Shown here piece by piece: positions 48,079 through 59,100 of a stretch of DNA of 64,000 bases. The stretch covers positions 40,982,001 to 41,046,000 of the forward strand of contig CM114271.1 of the NCBI GenBank assembly GCA_050084515.1. The letters are read 5' to 3'. The notes under the pieces were generated by a model. That model worked only from the letters and a program-made list of their open reading frames with translations, ran no database searches and was not told the origin of the DNA. Source of the DNA: Blasia pusilla (lineage: Eukaryota > Marchantiophyta > Marchantiopsida > Blasiales). Made by a program: the position numbers and the translations under genes. Position 1 is the first letter of the stretch. Each line of letters starts with the position of its first letter.

Positions 48079-48960
48079 AACAACGGGTCTGGTGACGAGA
48101 TTGCAGACGGAGAGTGTCACTTGGGAGGAGATAGACGACATGGGCCTCGAGGCATGCGTCGTTTCTCAGGTGTAACAGGCACCATCGACTTAGATGACTT
48201 CATCCAAGAGTTTGACACCTGGTGCGATTTCCAAGAGATACGGACCCCGACACGGTTCAACCCTTTTATGACATGGAAGGGGTTTTTCTAGCACTTGGAG
48301 GGTCCTCCGATGGATGATTACATGGATTTTTTATCACTGTATTCAGTAGAGATTGATGCTTGGAGGATGTATTGGGCTCCAAGGTATGTGTCCACTAGTG
48401 ATCGTGAGGCATATGATGGGATCGTGACAGGAGAGAGACCCACACCATTAGCCCGGAGACTAGATGGAGAGGAGGGCAGAAAGACAGACGATGTGGCAGA
48501 GACCTCAGTCCCATAGTGGAGTTCTTCTGATAGTTGGGGAAGAGCTACCAAGGCATACGCATCGACAAGTTGAAGAGTCTACAGGATTTTCAACAACGAT
48601 TGGGTGAAAGTCTCAAGGAGGCATTCACACGCATGAAGAGGCTGGTCATTGCTACTTATGGAGTGACTAAGGCGTAGTCAGTCTAGTATTGGTGCGGGGT
48701 TTTGGACCGAGAACTACGGAGGAGAGTCCAAGATGCGGTGTTGATTCACACAGCAAAGCCCACATTGAACGTGGTCTTCGAGTTGTCTGAGCGTATTGAG
48801 CTCAACATGAGTGAGGAGCAGGTAGTGACCACTGGCTTTTCTTGAGAGTCCACGAGCAACGGTAACCCCACAGGTGCCAGAGTGAGCACCAGTACCACGG
48901 GAGCAGGCTAGTGGGCCCAGAGAGCAGGGCAAGTACAGTGAGCCTATGAGGCAATGACTT
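48079..48960 (+). pseudogene. gag: Element C gag main part
   Basis: TIDLDDFIQEFDTWCDFQ, NPFMTWKGFF, a TAG (48289) and HLEGPPMDDYMDF align with A and B. After a spacer come KLKSLQDFQQRLGESLKEAF and LDRELRRRVQDAVL. Two further TAGs (48675, 48684) stand exactly at glutamine codons of copy B, and TGA/TAG occur near 48523-48528 and 48844. Confidence 0.85.
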
Positions 48961-48974
48961 GTACCTACATATGT

Positions 48975-49240
48975 TGCCCAGTAGGGACCAATGTTATCTT
49001 GTTCGACATGTGAAGGGGCCCATAGGCAAAGAGATTTCCCACAGCATGGGAGAGGACCACGAGCGCCTCCGATTGCTCAAGAGGCACAAAGGATAGATAG
49101 CCCTAATGTGACCATATTTGTGCCATAAATTTGGTCACACTACGGATAGATGTTTTGACCTTCGTCGAGAAGAATGTCTAGAGGTAGGCGGAGGGTTTAG
49201 GGGCGGTCGTCTTGGAGGAGGTCGAGGAGTTGTTGTTGGA
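48975..49240 (+). pseudogene. Element C gag zinc-knuckle region
   Basis: SCSTCEGAHRQRDF (near 48996-49040) and CHKFGHTTDRCFDL (near 49119-49160) correspond to the two knuckles of copy B, about 35 residues apart. Cysteines are lost in each. A Gly/Arg-rich basic tail follows. Confidence 0.75.
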
Positions 49241-50090
49241 TGTGGTGGTAGAGGACCACCACCTTCTAGAGGAGATGAAGTGGGAGCACTAGTGACGGCG
49301 CTTGTCTCGCGCAACGATCAGTTGGAGTAGAGGATTTCTGCCATGACGATGATGCAGGTCAGGGAAGGCATAGAGTCGAGAGTAGCTAGTGTGACTCCAG
49401 CTTCCACCTCTTACCTTGACCCGATGAGGATCTCCCTAGTATGGGGTTTACGTGTAGTGCGGCTTAGGTTGAGGCTGCTGCGGTGGTGACTCGAGGTGCT
49501 GCAAGAGGCACTAAGCCATCGAGAGGTGGAGTTGAGATTGACTCATCGGAGGGGACCGATGGACGGCAGACCACGGTTCCATAGTCGTTCACGTTGTCAA
49601 AGGCACTACACACACCATTCATGGTGCATCAACGACCAGTGGTGCCTTCAAGTCAGGCAGGTGCATCGACATAGCGAGGAGTTGGAGTGGCGGCTCCTAT
49701 GCCGACTCGAGTGGAGTCTGTGTCGACCATAGTGTTGGAAGTGGCCACGAGGGTGAGTCAGGCTCCGTTATTCTCCGCCATAGAGTTGGCGACATTGGGA
49801 GTTGGACCAGTTGAGGTGTTCTAGCTAACCGCCACGTTGTGTGAACGTGGAGAGGTGAGTTCACACAACTCTCATTCAAAGGTAGTTGAGGAGGTGGTGG
49901 ACTTGCTTGGAATAGGTGCTCGGGACGTCCCCCACAAAGTCATGGCATGCGGCAGCGACAAAGTTGGTAGATATACCAGCTCGATCCAATCACCTGACCT
50001 GCTACAGAGGAGTGCCGATGACCTCGTGAGGTAGGCGTGGAGTCATGCCTTTATCTCGAAGCAACGAGAGTCAGGTGGCGATCGAGCTCG
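49240..50090 (+). pseudogene. Element C spacer between gag and methyltransferase
   Basis: No retropepsin motif is readable, unlike in A and B. A stretch near 49745-49890 (PLFSAIELATLG, then HNSHSKVVEEVVDL) has a faint counterpart in copy A near 23930-24080. The protease of C is either deleted or too diverged for me to see. Confidence 0.45.
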
Positions 50091-51150
50091 TGGGGTGGAG
50101 ACGTTGACACCATTGGATACCATAACTGTTGTGTGGTAGTATCCAGAGGAGGGTGTTAGGGGGTTACATCTCTTCAGAGGGATTAGCACCGGATTAGTTG
50201 CGGTGTTGCAAGTGAGCATATGGGTGAGATGAGACCGCACGGTGAGTATCATTACGTCATGTGGCGAGATTGGTCCAGAGGTATCCTGAGTTGTTGCCGG
50301 TATCTGCAATACGGGGGTATGAGCATACACTACCCGCCGACATCCCTTTGGTGGGGGCACAGGATCAAGATAGGGTTGGCACCATTCATTTGGTGATTTC
50401 TGGAAGGCCATATTAGGGTCATTCATCAGCTGGCGGAGTGTTTGGATTGCAGGATCCGAGGTCAGGGATGTTTTGGGAGATGCTACAAGTAGTGCAACAC
50501 TTACACAAGCATCAGACATGTTCTGTTGCGTACATTTTGGAGAACGTGCCGTTGTTGGGAGACACTCGTGCACGTGTGATAACGAGTATGCATCAGGTGA
50601 GGTCCTGGTTAGGACCTGTTGTGTTGTTAGATGCAGCAAGAGTTTGATCACGCGCCCATTATCCACGGCTATGGTGGACGAACTTGATACCATCAGAGGT
50701 ACTAAGTCGAGCATACGATGGAGTTTAGAGAGTACCACATCTCATAGTGGATGCTATTTTGGGCTCATGGCGTCGATCTCAAGTGGTAACGCATGATGAT
50801 AGACCACCGTTGGTGATAGCCAATAGGATGGAGGAGTTGAGGGGAGCCTTATCTACGTTCGTGAGCTTCCCAACATCCCATGCCTTTTTTCAAGGAGGGC
50901 CCAGCATGATTTGGGATGAGGTGACCCGAGCATTGGAGGAGCCTATGGAAAATGAGCGCAAGCACGCCATGGGGTTTGCTAAGGGTACTACGGTTGTGCC
51001 AAGTATGACTGCGGCATCACGGAGAGAGGTGTTGGGGCATGCGATGGATCTCAACTATCTCATATGGATAGTCAGCCTAGGTATGGCTGAGCAGAGATGG
51101 ATGCGCGTGTCCTCCATGCCGTCACGTCCACGAGTTGGAGCATTTCCTAC
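50090..51150 (+). pseudogene. Element C DNMT3-like methyltransferase domain, catalytically dead
   Basis: Motif I is LHLFRGISTGLVAVL near 50165. Motif IV at 50408-50416 reads Pro-Tyr-stop: the catalytic Cys codon is TAT and the next codon is TAG. GLQDPRSGMFWEML, motif VI as YILENVPLLGD (intact), AHYPRLWWTN (motif VIII), the recognition segment ending GPSMIWDEV, the ERKHAMGF block, and REVLGHAMDLNYLIWIVSLG (motifs IX/X) follow in order. TAG at 50137 stands at a glutamine codon of copy B. The overall order and spacing equal those of A and B. Confidence 0.9.
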
Positions 51151-51369
51151 AGGGTCTGTATAGGCATTGGCTGGGGGCGAGATAAGGAGAGATATGCCCC
51201 CATGGACTTCCTGGGATGTCGTTCAAGTGGATAGTGCGAAGGCGGCCAGAGCAACACATGTTCATTTTTTGGATGCGGAGCATGGTGTAGGAGGTCAGAG
51301 TGGAGTGGTTGTTGCGGAGGTGGCTAGGGTTGTTACATAGCAACCAAAGCCGGAGGTTGCGTCCTCTCC

Positions 51370-52250
51370 GAATGAGGTCACGATGAAAACTTGGGAGCCT
51401 GTGATAAGTCTCAAGTTGATAGGAGGAGAGCGATGGCGAGTACATAGGTTTTTTAGAGGGCATGTCAATTGTTTTGCCTTCAATATTCATATGAGAGACT
51501 TGGGTGCGTTGAAGGGTCTCGGGATACAGATTGATTTGGCTAGTGATACTCCGATCTTTCGTCGATCCTACAAGTATTTTGATATGGAGCGAGCCTTGAT
51601 TCGAAGCAGGAGTCACAACTTGTTGGAGGCAGGACTTATGAGGAGTATGCATTTGCCACAGTCATGCCCGCGAAGAAGGATATGTATGACAATTGGACAT
51701 ATAGGCGGATGTGTCAAGATTATCGACCTATCAATCGACACATGAAGTCGGATCGATATGCCATGCCTACTCCTGAGGAGATCTTTGATGCGGTAGGGCA
51801 TGCAAAGATCTTCAGTACTTTAGATCTCTGTGTTGGCTATCATCAACTTCCTATCAGGTTGGAGGACAGGGAGTAGACAACATTTTGGGGTATAGATCGG
51901 TTCGGGAGAGATTGCTTGTATCAGTGGAGGTTCTTATCATTTGGGTATAAGAACGCGCCTGCGGAGTTTCAGAGAGTGATGGATAGGATTCAGGATAGCT
52001 TGGATTTTGTACGGTGTTACATAGATGATATTCTTATCTTCACTTCCACGGTTGAGGAGCATGAGCGACACCTAAAGGAGGTGTTTCGGAGATTGCAGTT
52101 ACATGGACTAAAGTTACATCTAGGCAAGTGCAGATTCTTTCAGGAGCAAATTGAGTACTTGGGACACACCATATACCCAAGTGGGTTAGGTGTTCGGCAG
52201 ACGAAGGTGGAGGCTATTGCACAGATTCCACGCCCTACAGATGTGAGTTG
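51370..52250 (+). pseudogene. Element C reverse transcriptase, decayed
   Basis: KTWEPVISLKLIGGERWRV opens the domain, followed by FRRSYKYFDMERALIRS, DYRPINRHMKSDRYAMPTPE, GYHQLPIRLEDRE (stop), CLYQWRFLSFGYKNAPAEF and the YIDD box at 52018-52029. This copy keeps CAG at 51922, where A and B have TAG. Confidence 0.9.
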
Positions 52251-52780
52251 ATTCCGAGCGTTTATGGGATTGGCGAACTTCTATCAACGGTATGTCAAGG
52301 ATTTTAGTGCGATCGCGAAGTCTTTGACCTTGCTGACAAGACTTGATCAGATTTGGTTGTGGGGAGATGATCAAGAGCTAGCATTTCAAGAGCTCAAGGA
52401 TACATTGACGTCCTCACCCATTTTACACAGTCCAATTAGGGGTCGCCCATTCCAGTTACATATGGATTGGAGAGTTCGTTGTGGCTTACGTGAGGCAAAG
52501 TATAGCTCCTATGAGGGAGAGTGCTTGGCTGCAATGTGGCATGTGGCACATTTCTCGTGCTATCCATTTGGCAACCCTTTCACACTTATCACTGATCATC
52601 ACCCGTTGAGGTGGTTGATGGAGTCCAACAAGCTTATGCGAAAGGTTGCCATATGTGGTCTATTACTACATGAGTATAAGTTTGAGGTGGTTCATAGGCT
52701 AGGTCGGTTGAACGAGGATGCGGATGGATTGAGTCATAACCCATGTCCGAGTCAAAGACATGACATAGGAGCTTGATGGC
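52251..52780 (+). pseudogene. Element C RNase H domain with internal deletion
   Basis: FMGLANFYQRYVKDFSAIAK and WLWGDDQELAFQELK are intact. After FQLHMDWR there is a deletion relative to B of about 30 codons, then YSSYEGECLAAMWHVAHFSC, DHHPLRWLMESNKLM and VVHRLGRLNEDADGLSHNPC. Confidence 0.87.
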
Positions 52781-54130
52781 ACGGAGAGAGTGATGAGGAG
52801 ATGGTGTCCGGTTGGCATGCATCTGCCTATCTTTGTTGGTTGAAAATGGCAGGTCATCCGCCAGTGGTGGGGTCGGATGATGAGTCTTTGGATCCAGAGG
52901 TCACTGAGGAGATGACAGATGGTCGTGATATCCATGACGACGTGGAGGTTATGGAGTTCTTGTGTATTGGCTTCATAGCGAGCACAATGAGTGCTAAGGA
53001 GCAGGATCGGATCCTATAAAGAGTCAAGAGATTCAGGTGGGAGGGGACTCTCATTTTGCGGGTATGGGGAGATGGTAGGATACGAGTGGCACCTCATCCT
53101 TCCCAGCAAGCAGGTGTAGTACGACATGCCTATGAGGATTTGGGGCATTTTGGAGTAAAGCGTACTAACAGCTTACTCCATGTTCAGTATTGGTGGCGCG
53201 GCATGCATACTGGGGTACAACACTTTGTGGTTTAGCGGTGGAGTTTAGACTTCGCCAGACCTTTTCCATTGATGGGGTGTCATCATTGGTACGTGTTGGT
53301 CATGGTGGAGCATTTCTCCAAGTGGATAGAGTTGGTGGCACTATCGGACAAGGCGAGCAAGGGAATAGCTTATGCATTTCTAGATTGTGTGCTTAGTCAC
53401 TTTGGTGCGCCGACGGAGGTGTTGACTGACCAGGGTACCGAGTTGAGGGGAGAGTTTCAATTCAGGCTTTGTGTGATCAGGAGTTGATAGATCACCGCAC
53501 CACGTCCAGATATCATCTTGAGGCGGATGGGTTGGCAGAGAGAGTAGTACAAACGATGAAGAGAGGATTGCACAAGTATGGCTTGCAGCGGGGACAGCTG
53601 AGGGAGTGGGACCTATATTAGCCATGGTTGGCTATGGGTTATTGCTTTAGTCGACAGGCATCCTTGGCGTCATTTTCATCGTGCTTTTTGCTCTTTGGGA
53701 GAGAGCCACATTTGCTTGCAGCTATTTGATGAGACATGGCAAAGGTGTTAGATCTTGATGATCTAGATGTGTGGGTACAAGCGTGTTCTCAGAGGGCAGA
53801 AATTTTTTGTAGAGTTATGCCCATGGCCTCTAAGAACTTAGCTATTGCTCAGCATAGGGATACATTGAGGTACGTGACCATTCGTGGAGGAGGTTATTGT
53901 CCAGGGATTAGGAGGTTTCATCCTAGAGATTATGTGTATTTACAGCAGGCAACACCCACGACGCTAGATATCACTATAGGGCCCACAATCCTACTTGTGC
54001 GTGAGGTATTACCAACTGTAGTCCTCATGTTGGAGGGACGAGATGGTGTGGTTTGGAAGGATCATGTGCGCAAGTGTGCGCCATGTCACCTTCTAAACAT
54101 GGACGAGATAGTGGATCCGAGCTTGGCAAT
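52781..54130 (+). pseudogene. Element C integrase and C-terminal tail, decayed
   Basis: The zinc-binding start (HFGVKRTNSLLHVQYWWRG) lies near 53145-53205. The core has RWSLDFARPF, YVLVMVEHFSKWIELVALSDK and LTDQGTELRGEFQ, and a frameshift near 53465 precedes GLAERVVQTMKRGL. The tail (SQRAEIFCRVMPMASKNLAI to LEGRDGVVWKDHVRKCAPCH) matches copy B. Confidence 0.87.
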
Positions 54131-54595
54131 GATACCTGCATGCTTGAGATATATGTTGTACGGATCTAGGTGGGTGCAGCCACCATGTTGGTACATGATG
54201 GTTGTTCTCAAGAGTGGCATATGTCATGTTTGACCCCCCCCCCCCCCTCCCCCCTCTTGATATAGTTCCCACGCATGATTGCACCAAAACGGACATGGAC
54301 ATGGATTCCAAAAAGGTGGGACCCATACTTTTAGGCCATGATGGAAGGCAGAGCAAGGATGAGAGGAGCAATCAGGAAGGAGGAAGTGGGGATGGAGGGA
54401 GGAGGGAGGAAGAAATGGAGGAGTATGGAACACTGAGGCAAGTAAGGGAAATGAGAAAGAAGGGAAAGGTGGGGCCCATACGGACAAGTCCTTCCATAGA
54501 ATAAACATAAATCCACGAATATGGACATGTCCACATGCAACCTTGTTCCCACGGAATGATGGATATGTCTGAGATGTGTATAGGGTAGTAGGTCA
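54131..54595 (+). pseudogene. Element C PHD finger split by an insertion
   Basis: The first half (about 54140-54264) is frameshifted but keeps EWHMSCLTP in one frame, followed by a C-homopolymer expansion at 54234-54247. The second half resumes after the insertion at 54545 with VPTE, a stop, then WICLRC and TAG, matching the last zinc ligands of copy B. Confidence 0.8.
54274..54544. mobile_element. Small DNA-transposon-like insertion with 9-bp target duplication
   Basis: GTTCCCACG occurs at 54265-54273 and again at 54545-54553, precisely flanking sequence absent from copies A and B. A 9-bp duplication is typical of Mutator-like elements. The ends (starting CATGATTGCACC and ending ACATGCAACCTT) show only partial inverted similarity, including GGACATG near both ends. 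It is too short to encode a transposase, so it would be non-autonomous. Confidence 0.7.
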
Positions 54596-54663
54596 TGTCC
54601 GGGAGATGAGATATTTTCTATCTGGAGTTAGGGGGATCCAACTACCAGCCAAGGGGGCGATTG

Positions 54664-55288
54664 TGTGATCTCCATATATATATATATATATGAGTTGATT
54701 TTTGTACATGTGTGGATCTACCCTTGTGTGGGGAAGATCGGTATTGTGTGGTATGGATGTGACCAGCGATGTATATTGTGTAGCGATGTGTATGCACACA
54801 AAGCTGTCACATCTGAATAGCTGATAGGCCGAGATTTATCGTGTATAGGCCATAGGAGCCAACGGACTGTCTTGAGTGTAACTTTATTCCGATGTGTTAA
54901 ATGAGGTTGAGAATAGGTTTTTTGTGTCAGGAACGTTATTTTTGACAACTTTCTTGTTGAGATCTTTCACAATCGGGTGACTTTTGTTCACCAAGTCATC
55001 CGCCCTTGGTAACCTGTACGCGTAGGTTACCAGGAGGATAGCTATTTTTAGGGGAAGAACCAAAATGGCTCTTCCCAACCCTACATAAAGGAGGAAGATG
55101 GCTTTCTCAAGCCATCTTTCTCATGTTGGGCTGTTGGAGCACCTCTGTTGTTGTGTGTGGGATCAGATGAGGGTGCTAGCGTCTAGATTTCTTGAGAGCA
55201 CACGATGGACAAGGCTGGGTATGCCGATGTAGATTGAGGAGTGTAGTTTTAGGCCGGGTATGTCATTTTTACTACTCTTTATTTTTGT
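54664..55288 (+). repeat. Element C 3' LTR
   Basis: It follows the polypurine tract (AAGGGGGCGATTG) and starts TGTGATCTCC, with a short (TA)n run at about 54673-54692. The end TTTATTTTTG corresponds to the LTR fragment ending at 32936. TACATAAAGG near 55081 may be a promoter remnant. Confidence 0.85.
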
Positions 55289-55421
55289 TGTATGATCTCC
55301 ATGTATATGTATGAGTTGATTTCTGTACATGTGTGTATCTACCTGTGTGTGGAGAAGATCGGTGTTGTGTGGTGTGAATGTGACCAACGATGTATGTTGT
55401 GTAGCGATGTATATACGCACG
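55289..55421 (+). repeat. Partial second LTR start after element C
   Basis: About 133 bp starting TATGATCTCC repeat the LTR start at 54664 on. They stop after GTATATACGCACGA, where unrelated minus-strand reverse transcriptase sequence of copy D begins. Confidence 0.82.
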
Positions 55422-55842
55422 AAAACATCTCTATTTGACTTTGTCTGCCAATTGATAGGTTGATTGTCTCCACACATCGGCCTATCCGTCCAGTTTTCAT
55501 GCACATCCTTCTTGCATTGGCAAGCATGATAGTGGTAGATACATACTCTCCATGCAATACCTCCACTAGTCCTACTCCAACCAAGTCCTGACAACTACTC
55601 TAAATCAGAGCCCTCTCCATATCATTTTACTTGTAGTGTTATTAGAAGATCGGCATGTTGCTAAACAAGTCAATTGTGATCCCTAGATCCTTCAACGTAC
55701 CCAAGTCATGCATGTTGAATGCAAAACAACTCCAATGACTCTTAAGGAATTGATATATCCGGCGCCAATTTCCTTTTCTCAACTTAGGACCCATATCTAC
55801 CTCCCAAGTCTCCATCTTGACTACTATAGGACTCTCTAGCAT
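55422..55842 (-). pseudogene. Element D reverse transcriptase N-terminal fragment
   Basis: On the minus strand, METWEVDMGPKLRKGNWRRI, FAFNMHDLGTLKDLGI, VGVGLVEVLHGEYVSTTIML and a final INWQTKSN match the N-terminal reverse transcriptase of A. The sequence ends at 55422 against the partial LTR of element C, so the rest of pol is missing. Confidence 0.87.
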
Positions 55843-56109
55843 GGGTGTTTGTAGTTGCTATGGTACAATCCCATCTCGAACCACAAAATTCAACTACTCT
55901 TCTATAACCGACTCAAAACTCTTATCTCCTCAATCTGCAAGCCCATGTACCACGCTCGGTGTTGTGGTTATCATCTTCCGATGTACGTGAAAAACATCCC
56001 AATGAGTCCAAGGGTGTCTCTCCCAATCATTCATGATGTATCAATCTCCTCAAGTATTGCCCCTAACCACTGCCTCAACGGTCTCGGTAGACCTATTGCA
56101 ACCTCATCT

Positions 56110-57090
56110 AACGCTACTCAGCTACTCCTAAGTTGATAATCCATGTCAAGAAATTCATGTCCATTGTGTGATCCATGACATAATGTCGAGATACCTCTGA
56201 TAATGATGATATTTTTGTCACTCCTATGGGAAATCCCATCGCTTGCTCTCGCTCATCGGCATTGGGCTCTACCAACCATTCTACTTGATCATCCTAAACC
56301 AAGCCATGATTGGCCTCCTCATAGGCATAGGAGACGGAAAACTAAAAAATGCAAGAAAGGTTGCCCATAGCATGCAATCCTATTGACCATTTTGAACACG
56401 GGAGCAATCATCATGCCACACTCTTTGTGATCGCCACACTAGATCCAAAATAGAATCCACCAACAAATGGGAGGGACGATCTATCCTCGCATACGCCCTC
56501 CTCAAGACCTCATGCAATACCAAGTTGGTCCACCATAGATGCAGGCAATGTGCTCGTGACCCTATACATGCCGTATCCAATAATACTTCACGATCCCTCT
56601 ATGCACGTACCTCATGTGCAAGCATCATCCTCGTGACGTCTGATTTTGGTACATTCTCCAAAATGTAAGCTAGAGAGTGGGATTGGTGTTTAGTCAAGTG
56701 TCTTAATATCCTCGTCATCTTCCAAAATAACCTTGATTGTGTATCACCTAAACCACTACCACGTCCAACACTCGATTGGCCCTAACATAGCCAACCTACA
56801 ATGACCAATTAATGGTCCCTGCCTCATCCAAGTCCTGCGACCCTAACAAAGAAATATCCCTCTACGGACAAGGAAGGAACTCTAGTACCTCTCTACGACC
56901 AACGCAGAGAAAAATTCAGAAAAACAAAGGCGTAACTATGCCACATGTCAAAGTGGGAGGCGATTTGCAACTTCATCACAATCCACGTATAAGTATATGT
57001 GCTCGTGCAGTCCTGCCTGCAAAATAGCATCCAACCCAGTGTTGATCGCTCCAAAGAGATCCGACACTCGAATACCCTCGCCTTTCACTT
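56110..57090 (-). pseudogene. Element D DNMT3-like methyltransferase domain, decayed
   Basis: On the minus strand, motif I (RVSDLFGAINTGLDAIL) lies near 57065-57015. Motif IV near 56800 keeps Cys but, as in copy A, has Leu before it and TAG after it, then GQSSVGRGSGL. Then come SRLFWKMTRILRHL, motif VI as AYILENVP (near 56670-56640), AHCLHLWWTN (motif VIII, near 56550-56520) and degraded recognition and motif IX/X parts to about 56110. Copy A is its nearest relative here. Confidence 0.87.
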
Positions 57091-57400
57091 GATGCTTGGC
57101 TCCAAGGACTCAAACCTTGTTTGCCTTTCCTTTGTCCCCACGAGTTGCTACATCCCTTTCTCACCTAAGGCTACTAGGATAGCCTCAAGACACGTACTTT
57201 CCTCGCCTAGTGTTAGTCTGGAGTCTAGTTCCATTGCCAGTTTTGCTACCCTTGCTAGTCTTATAACTAGCTTGTCTAGGTTCCAACTTTGATAGGTCAT
57301 ACCAAGGTCTTTCCTCCTTCGCAATCATGACTAGCTTTGTAGATCCCCGTTTGCGTGGGCGCCACAGACTTAGCTATTCGCAACGCTCTCCCACTTAGCT
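57081..57400. repeat. Direct repeat R1
   Basis: It is similar over about 320 bp to 58195-58500 (for example CTTGGCTCCAA, TTGCCTTTCCTTT, CTAGGTTCCAACTTTG and CATACCAAGGTCTTT). It begins close to the upstream end of the methyltransferase of copy D. The nature of the repeat is unknown. Confidence 0.7.
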
Positions 57401-58194
57401 AAGTTGAGGTCGTCATCGATTTGAGTTGATCCCCTAGAGACACCATAGATAATCCTTGGTTGATTCCACCAATGCCTTGGGTTTTGGCGTGATCCTTCAT
57501 TGGGCATCCAAGCCTACACCAATCTAATTTATTTTATCTCGGTGTGTCGGATCATACTAAGTACATGACACTTGGACCCCGATTGCGGTAGCAAACTGTG
57601 TCGAGCTCCACCACGATCTCCACCACCTAATCTCGTGATGCCATAACACATACAAGTCTTGCTCCTTTTATAAGTGTATATATATATGTATCCCAATGAA
57701 AATATTCAAAACACATTCATCATTCAAGATATATTTCCCACGCTTTCTTGGAATCATGAAATTTCCAATTTCTTCATACCATGAATGTCATCCTCCAAAG
57801 AAAAATATTGCCAAGAGAAATTGTATAAACCAAGCCATTACACTAAACTTATGCCCCAATTCTAGTGCTACCATCTACCTTCCCTACAATTTTCTACTTC
57901 TAAATTCCTCTAGAAGTTCCCTAATATGAATCTGATTATGTTGTGGTTCTTATGTTCTTTTGCGTAAACTATAACCTTTCCATCCCACTAAGCTCGCCAC
58001 TAAGTAGTTGTTTACTAATTTCCTTCCTCTTTTTACTCTACGTTTGGATTCACATTTCGTATATCTCATGGCTAGCACCCGACTTGACTTCCCGGTTGGC
58101 ATTATGTGGTTATCTTGCTGCCCATCGTGTTTTGTGACTAGTTTTGTGGTATCCTGCCCATCTTAACTACTTATGTGTTCCTTGATTCTCGCCT
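57401..58194. other. Spacer between repeats R1 and R2
   Basis: About 0.8 kb of AT-rich sequence without recognisable coding. The gag of copy D would be expected on the minus strand here, but I cannot see it. Confidence 0.4.
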
Positions 58195-58500
58195 TAGACT
58201 TTTCACTTGGCTCCAAATTCTCAAACCTTGCTTGCCTTTCCTTTCTTCCCACGAGTAGCTATGCCAATTTCTCGCCTTAGGATAATAGTCTCAATACACA
58301 TCCCCATCTTGCCTAGCATTAGTCTCGTGAAAAATTCCACTACCCTTCTTAGTCTTGCGGATAGTTAGTCTAGGTTCCAACTTTGGTGGGCCATACCAAG
58401 GTCTTTTCTACTTAGACTTGCAATCATGACTCGCTTCCCATGTCCTCGCTAACGTTTAGGGTAGACTAACCATAGACTTAGCTATTTGCGACGCACACAT
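58195..58500. repeat. Direct repeat R2
   Basis: This is the second copy of R1, diverged by substitutions and small indels. It lies between the LTR fragment at 58625 and the spacer. Confidence 0.7.
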
Positions 58501-58624
58501 TAAGATTAACCCATGGATGGCATACTTTTTCTATTTAACATTCTCATCCCCTTCAAGCATCAACCCAAGAATTTATATCTTGTCTATTCCTTTCTATTGT
58601 TAATAATACCCACATTCTAGTTTT

Positions 58625-59100
58625 CGTACGCATACACTTTGCGATACAATATACATCGTTGTCAATCAATACACACACAAACACACAAAATACCATACCA
58701 ACTCATGGCATCTAAACATCAAGAAGACCAAATATTAAAATACCTCCAATAACTTCGACACCTCAAGATTCAACAATGAGAGAATAGGTTCCAAAGTTCT
58801 CTCTCCTTGGATATACCCCCTTCCCTCTCCCAAACTCTCTCCATGGTAACTTATGCTCGTAAGTCACCTCCTTAGTTCTTGATGTGTTGTAGGGGGTTAA
58901 GGGCCACTTCCCAAAAAGTCAACTCTACGTCTAACTATAACTTACCCAAACTAGTGAGTTTCTTTATATAGCTCCAAATAAGCTAAAACAAAGGGGAAAC
59001 CTATACTCTCAGTTTACTCAAAGCCTCAACAAGTCACCCTTAACCTCCTAAAGTTGTTCTCCAATAACCTCAAAGATGCTCTACCAAAACGTGTTAATCT
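58625..59100 (-). repeat. Minus-strand LTR related to element A
   Basis: On the minus strand, from about 59100 it reads through TTATTTGGAGCTATATAAAG, GGCCCTTAACCCCCTACA and GGAGAGAGTTTGGGAGAGGG, as in the LTRs of A. It lacks a long (GA)n tract. It then continues into the LTR-start motif (58749 to 58625) and stops after GCGTACGA. So the order here is LTR body followed by LTR start, as at the 3' ends of A and C. Confidence 0.8.

Larger units (their letters stand above)
46600..55288 (+). mobile_element. Ty3-type element C with methyltransferase and PHD finger, interrupted
   Basis: The element lacks its 5' LTR and leader, where the copia element adjoins. It runs from the gag start through methyltransferase, reverse transcriptase, RNase H, integrase and a PHD finger to a 3' LTR at 54664-55288. 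A 1.3-kb insertion splits gag (46781-48078) and a 271-bp insertion splits the PHD finger (54274-54544). Stops and frameshifts are numerous. Confidence 0.88.

Noticed and set aside
35839-50416. Nuclear code with TAG read as glutamine
   Set aside because: The readable NOMO and PHO88 exons use only CAA/CAG for glutamine, and the NOMO end at a conserved C-terminal position is TAG. Methylation-driven C-to-T decay explains the pattern more simply.
54224-54596. Overlapping small ORFs rich in Pro/Ser/Phe around the C-homopolymer
   Set aside because: They are low-complexity frames created by the poly-C run and the small insertion in the PHD region of copy C.
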